Assembly (NCBI RefSeq): GCF_012726235.1
Contig: NZ_JAASAH010000002.1
Coordinates: 310,001 to 374,000 of the forward strand
DNA length: 64,000 nt
Source: Streptomyces sp. HNM0574
Lineage (GTDB): Bacteria; Actinomycetota; Actinomycetes; Streptomycetales; Streptomycetaceae
Direction: 5' to 3'
Below, in pieces: positions 51,285 to 60,048 of this stretch. Every line of letters begins with the position of its first letter. Within the stretch, counting starts at the first letter, position 1. The notes beneath the pieces were generated by a model. The model saw only the letters and a program-made list of their open reading frames with translations, did no database searches and had not been told where the DNA came from. A program made the translations under genes and the position numbers.

Positions 51285-51788
51285 TCAGCCACTGAAGTAC
51301 TGGAGGACAGAGCAGGGCGAGGACCACGCCACCAAGTCCTTGGCGGCCCCAGGCCGTTCGCCCCCCGAGGAATCCGGCGGAGCCACACTGATCCCTGGAA
51401 TGCGGAGGGTGAAGAAGCGGGCCCGTGCCCCGGCAACCCGCAGAGCAATGCGCGAGTTGAGCCCCAGCTCCATGGCGAACTCGTCAGGTGACGTACGCGG
51501 GGAGCTCGACATCACAGTCCAGACCCTGCTCTCCTCCGGCTCCGCAGACCAGATGTGAAGTTCCCGCAAACCATGTACGACCAGCAAGCCGGCCTCACCA
51601 TCGTCGAACTGCAGCGCAGTGCGCAGGTCGAAGAGCAATCCCGCCGTCCCCGAAAAGGAATGGACGCGTGTATCGACGAGTTGAACCTCCTGCAACACGT
51701 CTTCGACCGTTCGGGGATCCTCCGAAAGGTCGGCTGTCCGGCTCAGATCCACGCAGGAATCGGCCAGCAGGTCTTCAACAGGGCTCAT
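51285..51788 (-). CDS. Hypothetical protein, candidate orphan immunity protein
   Basis: 167 aa from ATG 51788; the site is weak. Acidic N-terminus (PVEDLLADSCVDLSRTADLSEDPRTVEDVLQEVQLVDTRV) and a strand-rich middle (GLLFDLRTALQFDDGEAGLLVVHGLRELHIWSAE). No family recognised. It lies between two other small genes in the post-Rhs array, in DNA of lower GC than the scaffold. An immunity role is inferred from place and size. Confidence 0.6.
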   Translation of the reverse strand: MSPVEDLLADSCVDLSRTADLSEDPRTVEDVLQEVQLVDTRVHSFSGTAGLLFDLRTALQFDDGEAGLLVVHGLRELHIWSAEPEESRVWTVMSSSPRTSPDEFAMELGLNSRIALRVAGARARFFTLRIPGISVAPPDSSGGERPGAAKDLVAWSSPCSVLQYFSG

Positions 51789-51863
51789 GGGACCCGAAGT
51801 TGACCGTCGGGGACCTTTCAGCGGGCCATTCGGGCTCGATGCGGACCATTCAAAGTTACCTGA

Positions 51864-52343
51864 TCACCAACTTGCGAAAGGCTGCACAGTGGCAAAGTTC
51901 GGGCACCCGAGCTCCAGTGCCCGTTTGAACTCTCCAGTAAGGCCCCGGAGTAGGAACATGACATCATCTCGCGATGCAAGCTCCACCTCAGGGCTCGGCC
52001 CCCATTGAGTACGCGACGAACACCGCACGACAACAACATCGAGGTCGGGCGTGAAGGTTAGACACCTTTCGACCCCCTGTCCATAGAAATCGATGACCGC
52101 CTGCTCACCGCACTGCACAGCATGAATCGCTTCAGGGGCCTGCTCGATCACAGTGGACAAATCGTAAGGGACGTCGACCGGCCAACCATCCTGCCCAAAT
52201 CCACCCACATGGAACTGGCAGTCCGTCTCTGCAAGGAGCTGGCACGCATCCATGACCAAGGACTCGTAATCGAGCGAGGAGTCAGGTACCGCATCCGTGG
52301 CCACTTGCCCAGAAGGAGGAGTGATGGACATGTAAAGGTTCAC
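51864..52343 (-). CDS. Probable immunity protein of the first Rhs toxin
   Basis: 159 aa from GTG 52343 (AGAAG just upstream); ATG 52331 is an alternative. It begins 8 nt after the Rhs stop, the classic position of a cognate immunity gene. Acidic, soluble: DYESLVMDACQLLAETDCQFHVGGFGQDGWPVDVPYDLSTVIEQ, EVELASRDDVMFLLRGLTGEFKRALELG. The family is not recognised. It would neutralise the C-terminal tip of the 1556-aa Rhs protein by direct binding. Confidence 0.78.
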   Translation of the reverse strand: MNLYMSITPPSGQVATDAVPDSSLDYESLVMDACQLLAETDCQFHVGGFGQDGWPVDVPYDLSTVIEQAPEAIHAVQCGEQAVIDFYGQGVERCLTFTPDLDVVVVRCSSRTQWGPSPEVELASRDDVMFLLRGLTGEFKRALELGCPNFATVQPFASW

Positions 52344-52350
52344 GTTCTTC

Positions 52351-55300
52351 TCATTTCACAATAGGGAAGGCCGTCTTATAGGTTCCATCCTTCTTGGGAA
52401 CCAAGCGAGCATGGGTAGGCTCAACGATTTCACCATCCGACCTGATCACCTGCCCCATCCCCTTGGGGATGGGGATATCTCGAACCCCGCCATCGGGGTC
52501 ATGCTGAGATTTCAGGAACTCGGCAGCCTTGCTGTTGTCGAGCCACTGCCCCTGGTCATTACCTGTACTGCGCGCCCGGTCGATCAGGCTTTGAGTGTTC
52601 CGCTCTCCTGCCCCGTGCTGACTGAACGTGTGCCCAAAGGTGGGCCGGCTCTTCTCGTTCCAATTAAGGTCTTCGGTTGCCTTCTTGCACGGCGTCAGCC
52701 CCAGCGGGTCAGTCCACCCGTGCGGATTGTGTACCCACGCAACCGGATTCGGGTGTGGTGCGAGCCCCAGCGGGTCGGGGCTTGCGTACCGGGCCGTCAG
52801 AGGGTCGTAGTGACGCTTGAGGTTGTAGTGAAGTCCGGTCTCCGGGTCGGCGTACTGGCCGGGGTGGCGGAGCGGGGTGTGGGCGGTGCTGCCGCGTGCC
52901 ACGGCCGTGGTGCCCCACAAGGTGCTGCGGGTACGCCAGGCCAAGTCGCCGTCAGGGGCGACCAGTTCCGTCGGGGTGCCGACCAGGTCGGTGATGATCG
53001 CGAAGAAGCGAGCGTCGACAGCCTGTTGGCTGTCCGGGTCCAGCGCGCGCTCGGTCTGGGCAATTGCGGCGAGGCCGTTGTACTCCCAAGTGAGAGCGAT
53101 CGGTCGCTCCGAAGCGGCACCGGTGGTGCACTGCTCGATGACCTGTGTGCCGTCCCAGCTGAAGACGGTTTCCTCGATCACCTGACAGTCGGCGTCGAGG
53201 CGCTGCTTGGCACTGCGGCGGCCAAGTGGGTCGTAGCGGTACCGCCAGACCGCGCCGTCGGGCGTGGTGCAGGTGGTCAGGTGGTCTTCGGCGTCCCACT
53301 CGTAGCGCCACACGTCCGGCTTGCGGGACAGCCGGGTCTTGCGACGTTCGACGACACGGCCGGCCTCATCGTGAACGTAGGTCCACCGGCCTGCCCTGGT
53401 CACACGGGTGCCGGTGTACTCGCGGAGGCCGGTGGCGGATTCGCCGTGAGAGGCGGGCCAGGCGGCTTGCGCAAGGTTGCCCGCGGTGTCGTAGGCGTAG
53501 GTCTCGCTCCAGTCCTGACCGGTGACCTGGGTGACGCGGCCCGCGCGGTCGAGACGGAAGCGGCGGGAGCCGTTGAGGCGGTCGGTGAGGCCGGTGAGGT
53601 AGCCGTCCGGACGGTACTCGTAGCTGCGCTGCTGCACCACCCCTCCGGTGCCGCCGGCGACACGCGGATCGCTGGCGCCACTGTCGGCGGTCACGCTCTG
53701 GGCGACGAGACGCCCTGCCGTGTCCCACCGGTTCACCCAGTTCAGCGCGGTGTCGACCTGGCGGCTGGTTTCCCGGCCCACGATGTCGAAGGTGGAGTCG
53801 AGGGCGTGACCGTCCAGGTCCAGGCCGACCCGGTTTCCCGCGGCGTCATACGCATAGGCGGTCACGGCACCGGCGGGGGTGGTGCGCCGGACAGGACGGC
53901 CGAGCTCGTCCCGCTCGAAGGCCAGCACCCGGCCCTCGTACATCTCCGTGCGCAGGCGTCCCATCCGGTCGCGTTGCAGCACCAGTTCGGAATCCAGCGT
54001 TGCCGCGGTGACCAGGCGCCCCGCCGGATCGTAGGTGTACCGCGTCTCGTCACCGTCGACGTTCTTGCATGTCATCAGGCCGAGCAGGTCGTACTGGTAA
54101 CTGACGGACTGGCCCGCCATGTTCGAGTACATGCTCAGTCGGCCCGCGTCGTCGTGCGTGTAGTACAGACGACGTCCGTCGAAGTCCTGTTCGCCGATGA
54201 CGAGTCCTGTGGCGTCGTACTCGTACTCCCAGGTCAACCCCTGCGGGTTGGTGACCTGTCGCAGCCGCAGCTCGGTGTCGTACGCGAAGGCGTGGCTTGC
54301 CCCGTCCGGATCGGTGCGGGCCTGCAGCAAGTCGAAGTGGGTGTAGGTGTACTGGGTGACGCCGCCTGCCGGGTCCGTGTGGCGCAGGAGGTTGCCTTCG
54401 CCGTCCCACTGCCACGACTCAACGGCGCCGTCCGGGCCGGTGCGACGGGTGAGTTTGCCGTCGGGGGTCCAGTGCATGTGCGTGGAGTTGCCCAACGGGT
54501 CGGTCACCGCCGTCGGACGGCCGAAGGCGTCCCGGTGGTACGTCGTCGTGGCACCCAGCGGGTCCGTGACGCGGAAAGGCAGCCCGGCCGGATCACTCTC
54601 CACGCGCGTGACCTGTCCGAGCGGGTCGGTCACGGAGGCGAGCCGGCCGCTGCTGTCGTGTCCGAGCAGCGTCGTCGTGCCGTCCGGACGGGTCACCCCG
54701 AGAAGCCGCCCCGCCCCGTCGTACTCCCTCCGGGTCACCGCCCCGTCCGGGTCGTGTAGTTCGGTCGGGTTGCCCGCGTCGTCGTAGGTGACGGAGGCGG
54801 TGGTGCCGTCCGGGCGTTGGACGGTCAGGGGGCGGCCGTGGGGGTCGTAGGTGTACGTCGTCGTGGCGCCCAGCGGGTCGGTGACCGTCAGGGGGCGGTG
54901 GTCGTCGTCGTACGTCGTGCGGGTAAGACGGCCGGCGCGGTCGCGTTCGGTGATGATGCGCAGTCGGTCGTCGACGGTGAAGTGGGAGGTGTGGCCGAGG
55001 GAGTCGGTGACGCGGGTGAGGGTGCAGCCCGGTTCGGGGCTCTCCAGGGCGTACTCGAAGCGGGCGGCGAGGTGGCCCGCCTCCCCCTCGTGGCTGATGC
55101 AGCGGTCTTCGTCGTCGTAGACGTAGGAGAACGAACTGCCGTTGCTGTCGGTCCACTTGGTGATACGACCGCGGTCGTCCACGTCGTAGACCGTGGGGCG
55201 GTCTTCCGCGTCGGCCACGGAGGTGAGGAAGCCGCGGTCGTCATAGCCGTAGGTGCGGAGGGTGACCGGGCCTTCGGGGGTGGCGAGGGCGAGGCCCGTG

Positions 55301-57021
55301 ATGCGGCCCTCGGTGCAGGTGAAGAGGAGTTCGTAGCCGCCGGAGTGGGATATGGAGTGGGGCCGGCCCAACTCCCATTCCACGGAGAGCCAGTTGTCCT
55401 GGGCGTCGGCTGTGGAGACGAGTCGGGCGATGCCGTCGCCGCCGGGTTCGACGCCCGCCGGCGATTCGAAGGTGCGGGTCAGGCGCGTGACCGGGTCGAA
55501 CAGCCGGTAGGAGCCGTCCGGTTCGCGCTCCAGGGCCCACGGGACGCCCTTGAGCGGGGTGACGGGCAGGCCGGGGGCCGGGTGCGGGTAGGCGCGGACG
55601 CTGCCGTCCGCCGCGACGTGACACACGCCCTCGGCGTCGATTTCGAGCCGTTCGTCGACGGTGGAGGCCCAAGCCGGGCCGAACCAGCCGCCGTTGCGGT
55701 AGGCGGACTCGAAGGTGCGGGTGAACTCCAGCGGGAAGGTGCCCGGCAGGGTCACGTCCGTCTGCGGGAGGACCATGCGGCCGGTGGCCATGTCGACCGG
55801 CTCGTTCCGCAGGACCTTGCAGTTCAGGTCGCGGGCCAGATCGTCCAGGCGTTCCTTGACGGACCTGCGGGCGCCCTGTTTCACGCCCTGCTCGACCGCT
55901 TCCTTCGCACCCCCCTTGATGCCGCCCTTGATCCCGCCCTTGACCACGCCGCCCGCGCCCTTGCCGCCGACGACCTCGACGAGGATGCCGCCCAACGCCT
56001 CGGACGGATCACGCCAGTTCTGGTTCTTGACGATGCCGACGAGACGTTCGGGGTGGGCGACGGTGGACGCCAGGCCGGTGACGACTCCGTTGAGGTTGGT
56101 CAGGTACTGGCCCGGGTGGGTCAGGTTGTACGGGTCGGTCGGGTTGAGCATCCGCACCAGGCCGACCGTCTCGCCCAGGCCCTTCAGCGCACCACCGAGC
56201 AGGTGCACGCTGTTGAGCGCCATCCCCTCGGCCATGTCCCGGCCGGCGGACTTGAGCATCTCCCAGCCGCCGGGCATCTCCGGCGCCTGCTCCACCAGCC
56301 CCTTGACCGCGTCGGCGGACCTGCGGGCGGCGTCGTCCCGCTGGTGCCGCGCCTCGGTGACCATGTGCTGGGCCCGCTCCAGGCCCGCCTTGCCCGGGTC
56401 CTGGAACGGCGGCGGCTTCGGGCCCGGGTCCTGCCCGGCCTCGTTCTTGTGGTTCCACTCGTCGGCGGTGTCGTTGTACTCCTTGACCGCCTTGTCCGAG
56501 GCCGCCTTGGACTCCTTGTACAGCGCGACGGCCTCCTTCGCCTCGCCCTGCGCCCACTGCACCGTCGAGGCGTACTCGACCAGCGTCTTCGCCGCCGCCT
56601 CGCAGGCGTCCGCGGCGCCCGTCCAGAACTTCGGCTGCGGCTCGAACTCGGCCCGGAAGGCGTCCCCCGCCTCGCCCTCCCAGCCGTGCACGTCCAGCCG
56701 CTTGAGACCGGAGCCGAGGTTGTCGAACGCCTTGAAGAAGTCCCGCAGATGCTCGGCCCGTTCGGTCAGCTTCTCCACGTCACCGTGGATGATCTCCTTC
56801 GGGTCCTCCGTCTCGCCCAACTGGCGTTCGGAGACCTCGGCGCCGAGCTTGTCCGCCGTCCACTCCCCGGCGTCCCTCACCCCTTCGGCGGCATCCTCCA
56901 AGCCGACGTGGTCCAGCCCGTCGGCGGCCGTGTCACCAGCCCACTCAAGGCCGTTGCCCAGGGCCTCGCTGCCCTTGTCGACGGCGCCGACGACCTCGTT
57001 GAACGCCTCCCCCAGCCCCAT
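52351..57021 (-). CDS. Rhs polymorphic toxin with WXG-like N-terminus and putative nuclease tip
   Basis: 1556 aa. Residues ~1-260 are charged and helical, with a WXG-type turn (LDVHGWEGEAGDAFRAEF), as in proteins exported by type VII systems. A Gly-rich linker (KGGIKGGIKGGAKEAVEQG) leads to DUF6531 (NEPVDMATGRMVLPQTDVTLPG). Some 1000 residues of YD/Rhs repeats follow (DPLGATTTYTYDPHGRPLTV and similar), which form the toxin-enclosing shell. The core ends DPETGLHYNLKRHYDPLTARYASPDPLGL (~1442). The last 114 residues are the tip: RPTFGHTFSQHGAG, GQWLDNSKAAEFLKS, ARLVPKKDGTYKTAFPIVK. His, Lys and Thr/Ser near the end suit a BECR-type RNase fold; this is inference. Confidence 0.92.
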   Translation of the reverse strand: MGLGEAFNEVVGAVDKGSEALGNGLEWAGDTAADGLDHVGLEDAAEGVRDAGEWTADKLGAEVSERQLGETEDPKEIIHGDVEKLTERAEHLRDFFKAFDNLGSGLKRLDVHGWEGEAGDAFRAEFEPQPKFWTGAADACEAAAKTLVEYASTVQWAQGEAKEAVALYKESKAASDKAVKEYNDTADEWNHKNEAGQDPGPKPPPFQDPGKAGLERAQHMVTEARHQRDDAARRSADAVKGLVEQAPEMPGGWEMLKSAGRDMAEGMALNSVHLLGGALKGLGETVGLVRMLNPTDPYNLTHPGQYLTNLNGVVTGLASTVAHPERLVGIVKNQNWRDPSEALGGILVEVVGGKGAGGVVKGGIKGGIKGGAKEAVEQGVKQGARRSVKERLDDLARDLNCKVLRNEPVDMATGRMVLPQTDVTLPGTFPLEFTRTFESAYRNGGWFGPAWASTVDERLEIDAEGVCHVAADGSVRAYPHPAPGLPVTPLKGVPWALEREPDGSYRLFDPVTRLTRTFESPAGVEPGGDGIARLVSTADAQDNWLSVEWELGRPHSISHSGGYELLFTCTEGRITGLALATPEGPVTLRTYGYDDRGFLTSVADAEDRPTVYDVDDRGRITKWTDSNGSSFSYVYDDEDRCISHEGEAGHLAARFEYALESPEPGCTLTRVTDSLGHTSHFTVDDRLRIITERDRAGRLTRTTYDDDHRPLTVTDPLGATTTYTYDPHGRPLTVQRPDGTTASVTYDDAGNPTELHDPDGAVTRREYDGAGRLLGVTRPDGTTTLLGHDSSGRLASVTDPLGQVTRVESDPAGLPFRVTDPLGATTTYHRDAFGRPTAVTDPLGNSTHMHWTPDGKLTRRTGPDGAVESWQWDGEGNLLRHTDPAGGVTQYTYTHFDLLQARTDPDGASHAFAYDTELRLRQVTNPQGLTWEYEYDATGLVIGEQDFDGRRLYYTHDDAGRLSMYSNMAGQSVSYQYDLLGLMTCKNVDGDETRYTYDPAGRLVTAATLDSELVLQRDRMGRLRTEMYEGRVLAFERDELGRPVRRTTPAGAVTAYAYDAAGNRVGLDLDGHALDSTFDIVGRETSRQVDTALNWVNRWDTAGRLVAQSVTADSGASDPRVAGGTGGVVQQRSYEYRPDGYLTGLTDRLNGSRRFRLDRAGRVTQVTGQDWSETYAYDTAGNLAQAAWPASHGESATGLREYTGTRVTRAGRWTYVHDEAGRVVERRKTRLSRKPDVWRYEWDAEDHLTTCTTPDGAVWRYRYDPLGRRSAKQRLDADCQVIEETVFSWDGTQVIEQCTTGAASERPIALTWEYNGLAAIAQTERALDPDSQQAVDARFFAIITDLVGTPTELVAPDGDLAWRTRSTLWGTTAVARGSTAHTPLRHPGQYADPETGLHYNLKRHYDPLTARYASPDPLGLAPHPNPVAWVHNPHGWTDPLGLTPCKKATEDLNWNEKSRPTFGHTFSQHGAGERNTQSLIDRARSTGNDQGQWLDNSKAAEFLKSQHDPDGGVRDIPIPKGMGQVIRSDGEIVEPTHARLVPKKDGTYKTAFPIVK

Positions 57022-57023
57022 CG

Positions 57024-57632
57024 TCAGCTACCCCCGTCGCCCTTGCCCTGCTGCTCCTCGGGAGCGCCGTCCCACTGCCAGTCGGAGTCGTCCCACCGGT
57101 CGGGGCCGGCGACGTCCTGCCACGGGGAGGTCGAGAAGTCCTCCCCGGTCTGCTTCCACTGGTCGCCCATCGCGCCCCAGTCCGGCTGCGAGGTGTCAAT
57201 CTCGGGCTTCGGCTTCAGCGACTCGTCCCACACCTCGCCCCAGGACCTCTCGCCCGCCGTTTCGGCATTGGCCATGCCCTCGGCCGGGTTGTGCGAGAAC
57301 GCCGAGGTCACGACCTCCTTGAGGCTGTCGTTCACGTACTGCTCCTGCTCGTGGTACAGCCCCGCCGACAGATCCAGCTTGTACGCGATGTCGTTCAGCT
57401 GCTGCATCTTGCCGTGGATCGCCATCCCCCAGCGGCCGCAGAACTGCCCGAAGACGTCCGCGAGTTCACCGGAACCCATGTCCATCCCGGACATCAGCAT
57501 GAACTGGAACCCGTGCCCCTGCTGCGCCGTGACGGAGAAGTAGCCCGTCGCCTCCAGCTCCGCCTGCGCGTCCCGCAGCCCCTTCTCGACCTGCTTGGCC
57601 GCCTCCGGATCGAACGAGTACCCGCTGCTCAT
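57024..57632 (-). CDS. ESX-like partner protein of the Rhs toxin
   Basis: 202 aa from ATG 57632; GAGGGGG 8 nt upstream; 4-nt overlap with the SseB-like gene (ATGA) and 2 nt before the Rhs start. N-terminal ~110 residues helical (FDPEAAKQVEKGLRDAQAELEATGYFS, CGRWGMAIHGKMQQLNDIAYKLDLSAGLYHEQEQYVNDSLKEVV), as in WXG100/ESX-secreted families, though the WxG turn itself is not clear. The C-terminal ~80 residues are a Trp/Asp/Pro-rich disordered tail. Probably a targeting or chaperone partner for export of the Rhs protein. Confidence 0.75.
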   Translation of the reverse strand: MSSGYSFDPEAAKQVEKGLRDAQAELEATGYFSVTAQQGHGFQFMLMSGMDMGSGELADVFGQFCGRWGMAIHGKMQQLNDIAYKLDLSAGLYHEQEQYVNDSLKEVVTSAFSHNPAEGMANAETAGERSWGEVWDESLKPKPEIDTSQPDWGAMGDQWKQTGEDFSTSPWQDVAGPDRWDDSDWQWDGAPEEQQGKGDGGS

Positions 57633-58003
57633 GAGGACGCCCCCTCGACCACCGCGTGACCGGCCACGATCCCCTCCACCGGCGGCAGCACGAACGCGCC
57701 CTCGCTGCCGACGTCGACGGCGACGCCGCAGGGGCCGTCGACCTCCCCGACCGTCTCGTCCAGCAGCCGCGCCCCGTACACCCGGCGGAACGGCCACTGG
57801 CCTCCCTCGCCCCGTGACCGCGCGAACGCCGTCAGCGTGTCCGTATCGGTGAAGGCGTAGATCCACCGCACGCCGCCCAGATCCCCCGTCATGATCCCGC
57901 CGTCCCGCAGCGGAACCAGCACCAGCGAACGCCGGAACTCCCCCACCAGCGCCCGCACTTCGGCCAGCGCCTCATCCGGACCCTCGGTCTCCCCCGACAG
58001 CAT
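57629..58003 (-). CDS. SseB-like protein, first gene of the Rhs operon
   Basis: 124 aa from ATG 58003 (GGGGG upstream). Alpha/beta protein with the SseB pattern: ALAEVRALVGEFRRSLVLVPLRDGGIMTGDLGGVRWIYAFTDTDTLTAFARSRGEGG. It then reads VDGPCGVAVDVGSEGAFVLPPVEGIVAG. SseB domains occur next to actinomycete type VII and toxin genes and in Gram-negative secretion loci. It opens the operon SseB-like, ESX-like, Rhs, immunity. Role inferred as a secretion accessory. Confidence 0.78.
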   Translation of the reverse strand: MLSGETEGPDEALAEVRALVGEFRRSLVLVPLRDGGIMTGDLGGVRWIYAFTDTDTLTAFARSRGEGGQWPFRRVYGARLLDETVGEVDGPCGVAVDVGSEGAFVLPPVEGIVAGHAVVEGASS

Positions 58004-58114
58004 CGCGCCCCCAACCCCCGCTCGAACCAGGCATACAAGCGTAGAGGAGCCGTAAGGGCCCGGACCAGCATGTCTGTACGGGGCAGGTGAGGGCTCCCGG
58101 AGCTGGTGGCCGGG

Positions 58115-58906
58115 TCAGGCGCCGGGGGAGCTGAAGGCGTCCAGGGACTCGGGAAGCGTCTGGCCGCCGTCGACGGTGAGGGTCTGGCCGGTGATGTAGG
58201 CGGCCTCGTCGGAGGCGAGGAACAGGACGGTGTGGGCGATGTCCTCGGTCTCGCCGAGCCGGCCGAGCGGGATCGCGGCCGACATCGTCCTCAGGTACTC
58301 CTCCCCCAGACCGGCCAGCCCCTCGGTACGGACGTTCCCGGGGAGGACGGCGTTGACGGTGATGCCCTGCGGCGCGAGTTCGAGCGCCGCGCTGCGCAGG
58401 AAGCCGAGCTGACCCGCCTTGCTCGCGCCGTAGTGGGACCAGCCGGAGTACCCGGTGGTGGGCCCGGTGACGGACGACGTCAGCACGATCCGGCCGTGCC
58501 CGGCGCGCTCCAGCAGGGGCAGGCAGCTCTTCACCGTGAGCATCGTGCCCCGCAGGTTGACCTCCAGCACCTCGTCGATGTCCGCCGCCGTCATCTCGCG
58601 CAACGGCTTCTCGGGGAAGATCCCGGCGTTCGCGCAGACCAGGTCGACATGACCGTGCCGCTCCTCCGCCTCCGCCGCCATCGCCTCCACCGCCTGCGGA
58701 TCCCGCAGATCGACCCCGATCCCGTGCACCCGCCCACCGGTACGCGCGGCCAGCTCGACGGCGGACTTCCGCGCCACCGCCTCGTCCCGCCCCGTCACCA
58801 CAACCGCCGCACCCCGCGCGGCGAACAACTCGGCGACCCCACGCCCGATCCCCCGCGTCCCCCCGGTCACGATCACGGACCGCTCCCGCCAGTTGGTCAC
58901 CGTCAT
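58115..58906 (-). CDS. SDR-family oxidoreductase (FabG-like)
   Basis: 263 aa from ATG 58906 (GAGGCGGGG upstream). Classical short-chain dehydrogenase: cofactor motif VIVTGGTRGIGRG (13-23), NAG in CANAGIF, catalytic Ser144/145 in VLTSSV, Tyr159 and Lys163 in WSHYGASKAG. Ends with TGQTLTVDGGQTL. Likely NADP(H)-dependent by the Arg after the Gly motif and GRD at 39-41. The substrate is unknown; not obviously linked to the toxin genes it separates. Confidence 0.9.
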   Translation of the reverse strand: MTVTNWRERSVIVTGGTRGIGRGVAELFAARGAAVVVTGRDEAVARKSAVELAARTGGRVHGIGVDLRDPQAVEAMAAEAEERHGHVDLVCANAGIFPEKPLREMTAADIDEVLEVNLRGTMLTVKSCLPLLERAGHGRIVLTSSVTGPTTGYSGWSHYGASKAGQLGFLRSAALELAPQGITVNAVLPGNVRTEGLAGLGEEYLRTMSAAIPLGRLGETEDIAHTVLFLASDEAAYITGQTLTVDGGQTLPESLDAFSSPGA

Positions 58907-59133
58907 CCCCGCCTCACTCCCTCTCACCGTTCCACCCCTCACGCAGTACGCGCGCATCGCCGGTTCGGCGTGGGGCGGGCGTCACGCTAGGGGGTGTGCG
59001 GGGGCGGAGGGGTGCGGGCGCGCGTGGATGGCCGGAAGGTGATGGGGGTGGGCGGAAGACGGGTGGGGTTACCGGGAGTTCGGGGGCCGGGGGTCGCGCC
59101 CAGCGCAGGCGGGCCTCAGAAGCTACTCTTCGT

Positions 59134-59496
59134 TCACCGCAGGTGTCGGCCCATATGGATCCACATTCTGCGGAGCTCCCCGGGAAGCCATGAAAAGTAG
59201 CCCCACCAGAGCGGGTTGACGAAGTTCACCCAGCTCTTCCTGCGCTTGAGGTGGCGCGCCCAGCAGGCATCCTGTTCTTCCACGGAGGCCGGCATGGAAG
59301 GGGGCATCCCTCTGGGATCGAGCTCCTTCCGAAGGTTCCGTAAGGCACCGAAAGCGTTCACGCCGAGCGCTGAGAACTCATCGCTACGACGTGCAGACGC
59401 GAGAATCACGCAGAAGTACTCACCCTCGCAAACGCTCAGAAGCCACTCCTCTTCCTTCCCCGCGACCTGAACGTTGACAGCGAACTTTTCAGGCAT
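59134..59496 (-). CDS. Hypothetical protein behind the second Rhs locus, candidate immunity protein
   Basis: 120 aa from ATG 59496; starts at 59535 are possible, none with a good site. EKFAVNVQVAGKEEEWLLSVCEGEYFCVILASARRSDEFSALGVNAFGALRNLRKELDPRGMPPSMPASVEEQDACW, with basic Trp-rich end (RKSWVNFVNPLWWGYFSWLPGELRRMW). The segment NAFGALRNLRKELDPRGM is of the type common in small proteins downstream of actinomycete Rhs genes. Role inferred. Confidence 0.62.
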   Translation of the reverse strand: MPEKFAVNVQVAGKEEEWLLSVCEGEYFCVILASARRSDEFSALGVNAFGALRNLRKELDPRGMPPSMPASVEEQDACWARHLKRRKSWVNFVNPLWWGYFSWLPGELRRMWIHMGRHLR

Positions 59497-59550
59497 GAGT
59501 TCGGCTTTAAGTTCCGACGCGCACCTGCAAACCATGCAGACGCCGTGACG

Positions 59551-60048
59551 TCACAGGCCAATAAGAGCTTCCACAGCCGTAATATCACCATCACCTGCAT
59601 ACTCCACGGAAATGTCCCCGCACCTCACAGAGCACCTGGAAGCAGAGGTGCCAAACTCTATCCTATAAACACCCGAATCAGCATGACAGAAGAGCTCTGC
59701 CACTACAGAGACAACACTGTCTCTCGGCATAGAATAATCCGGGTTGTCCTGCCGACCCCAGGGCGAGCAGTCAACAATCGGAACCCCTGACACAGCCTCC
59801 TCGATGAACTGCCCGCCGCGCATGGCGGCGGACGAGGGCGCCTCGATCACAATGAACTGCAACAAGGCGCCGTCCTGGGGGTCCACCTTGACCTCGACCT
59901 CTCCGGACACAGAGCCAGTGATACGCAAATAAAGGGGCCGTTGACCACTCCCGGAACCCCAAGACGCCGAAAAGGGGATCCAGGGGTCGGACTCCGCCGT
60001 TCCTGTCTCGCAGCCCTTCACCCCTACGACCTTCAACACTGTCTTCAC
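59551..60048 (-). CDS. Probable immunity protein of the second Rhs toxin
   Basis: 165 aa from GTG 60048, in a 4-nt overlap with the Rhs stop (GTGA), i.e. translationally coupled. Acidic, beta-rich: LYLRITGSVSGEVEVKVDPQDGALLQFIVIEAPSSAAMRGGQFIEEAVSGVPIVD, ending ISVEYAGDGDITAVEALIGL. Several cysteines. Not a recognised family. Lower GC than the Rhs scaffold. Coupling to the toxin gene is the main evidence for an immunity role. Confidence 0.78.
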   Translation of the reverse strand: MKTVLKVVGVKGCETGTAESDPWIPFSASWGSGSGQRPLYLRITGSVSGEVEVKVDPQDGALLQFIVIEAPSSAAMRGGQFIEEAVSGVPIVDCSPWGRQDNPDYSMPRDSVVSVVAELFCHADSGVYRIEFGTSASRCSVRCGDISVEYAGDGDITAVEALIGL

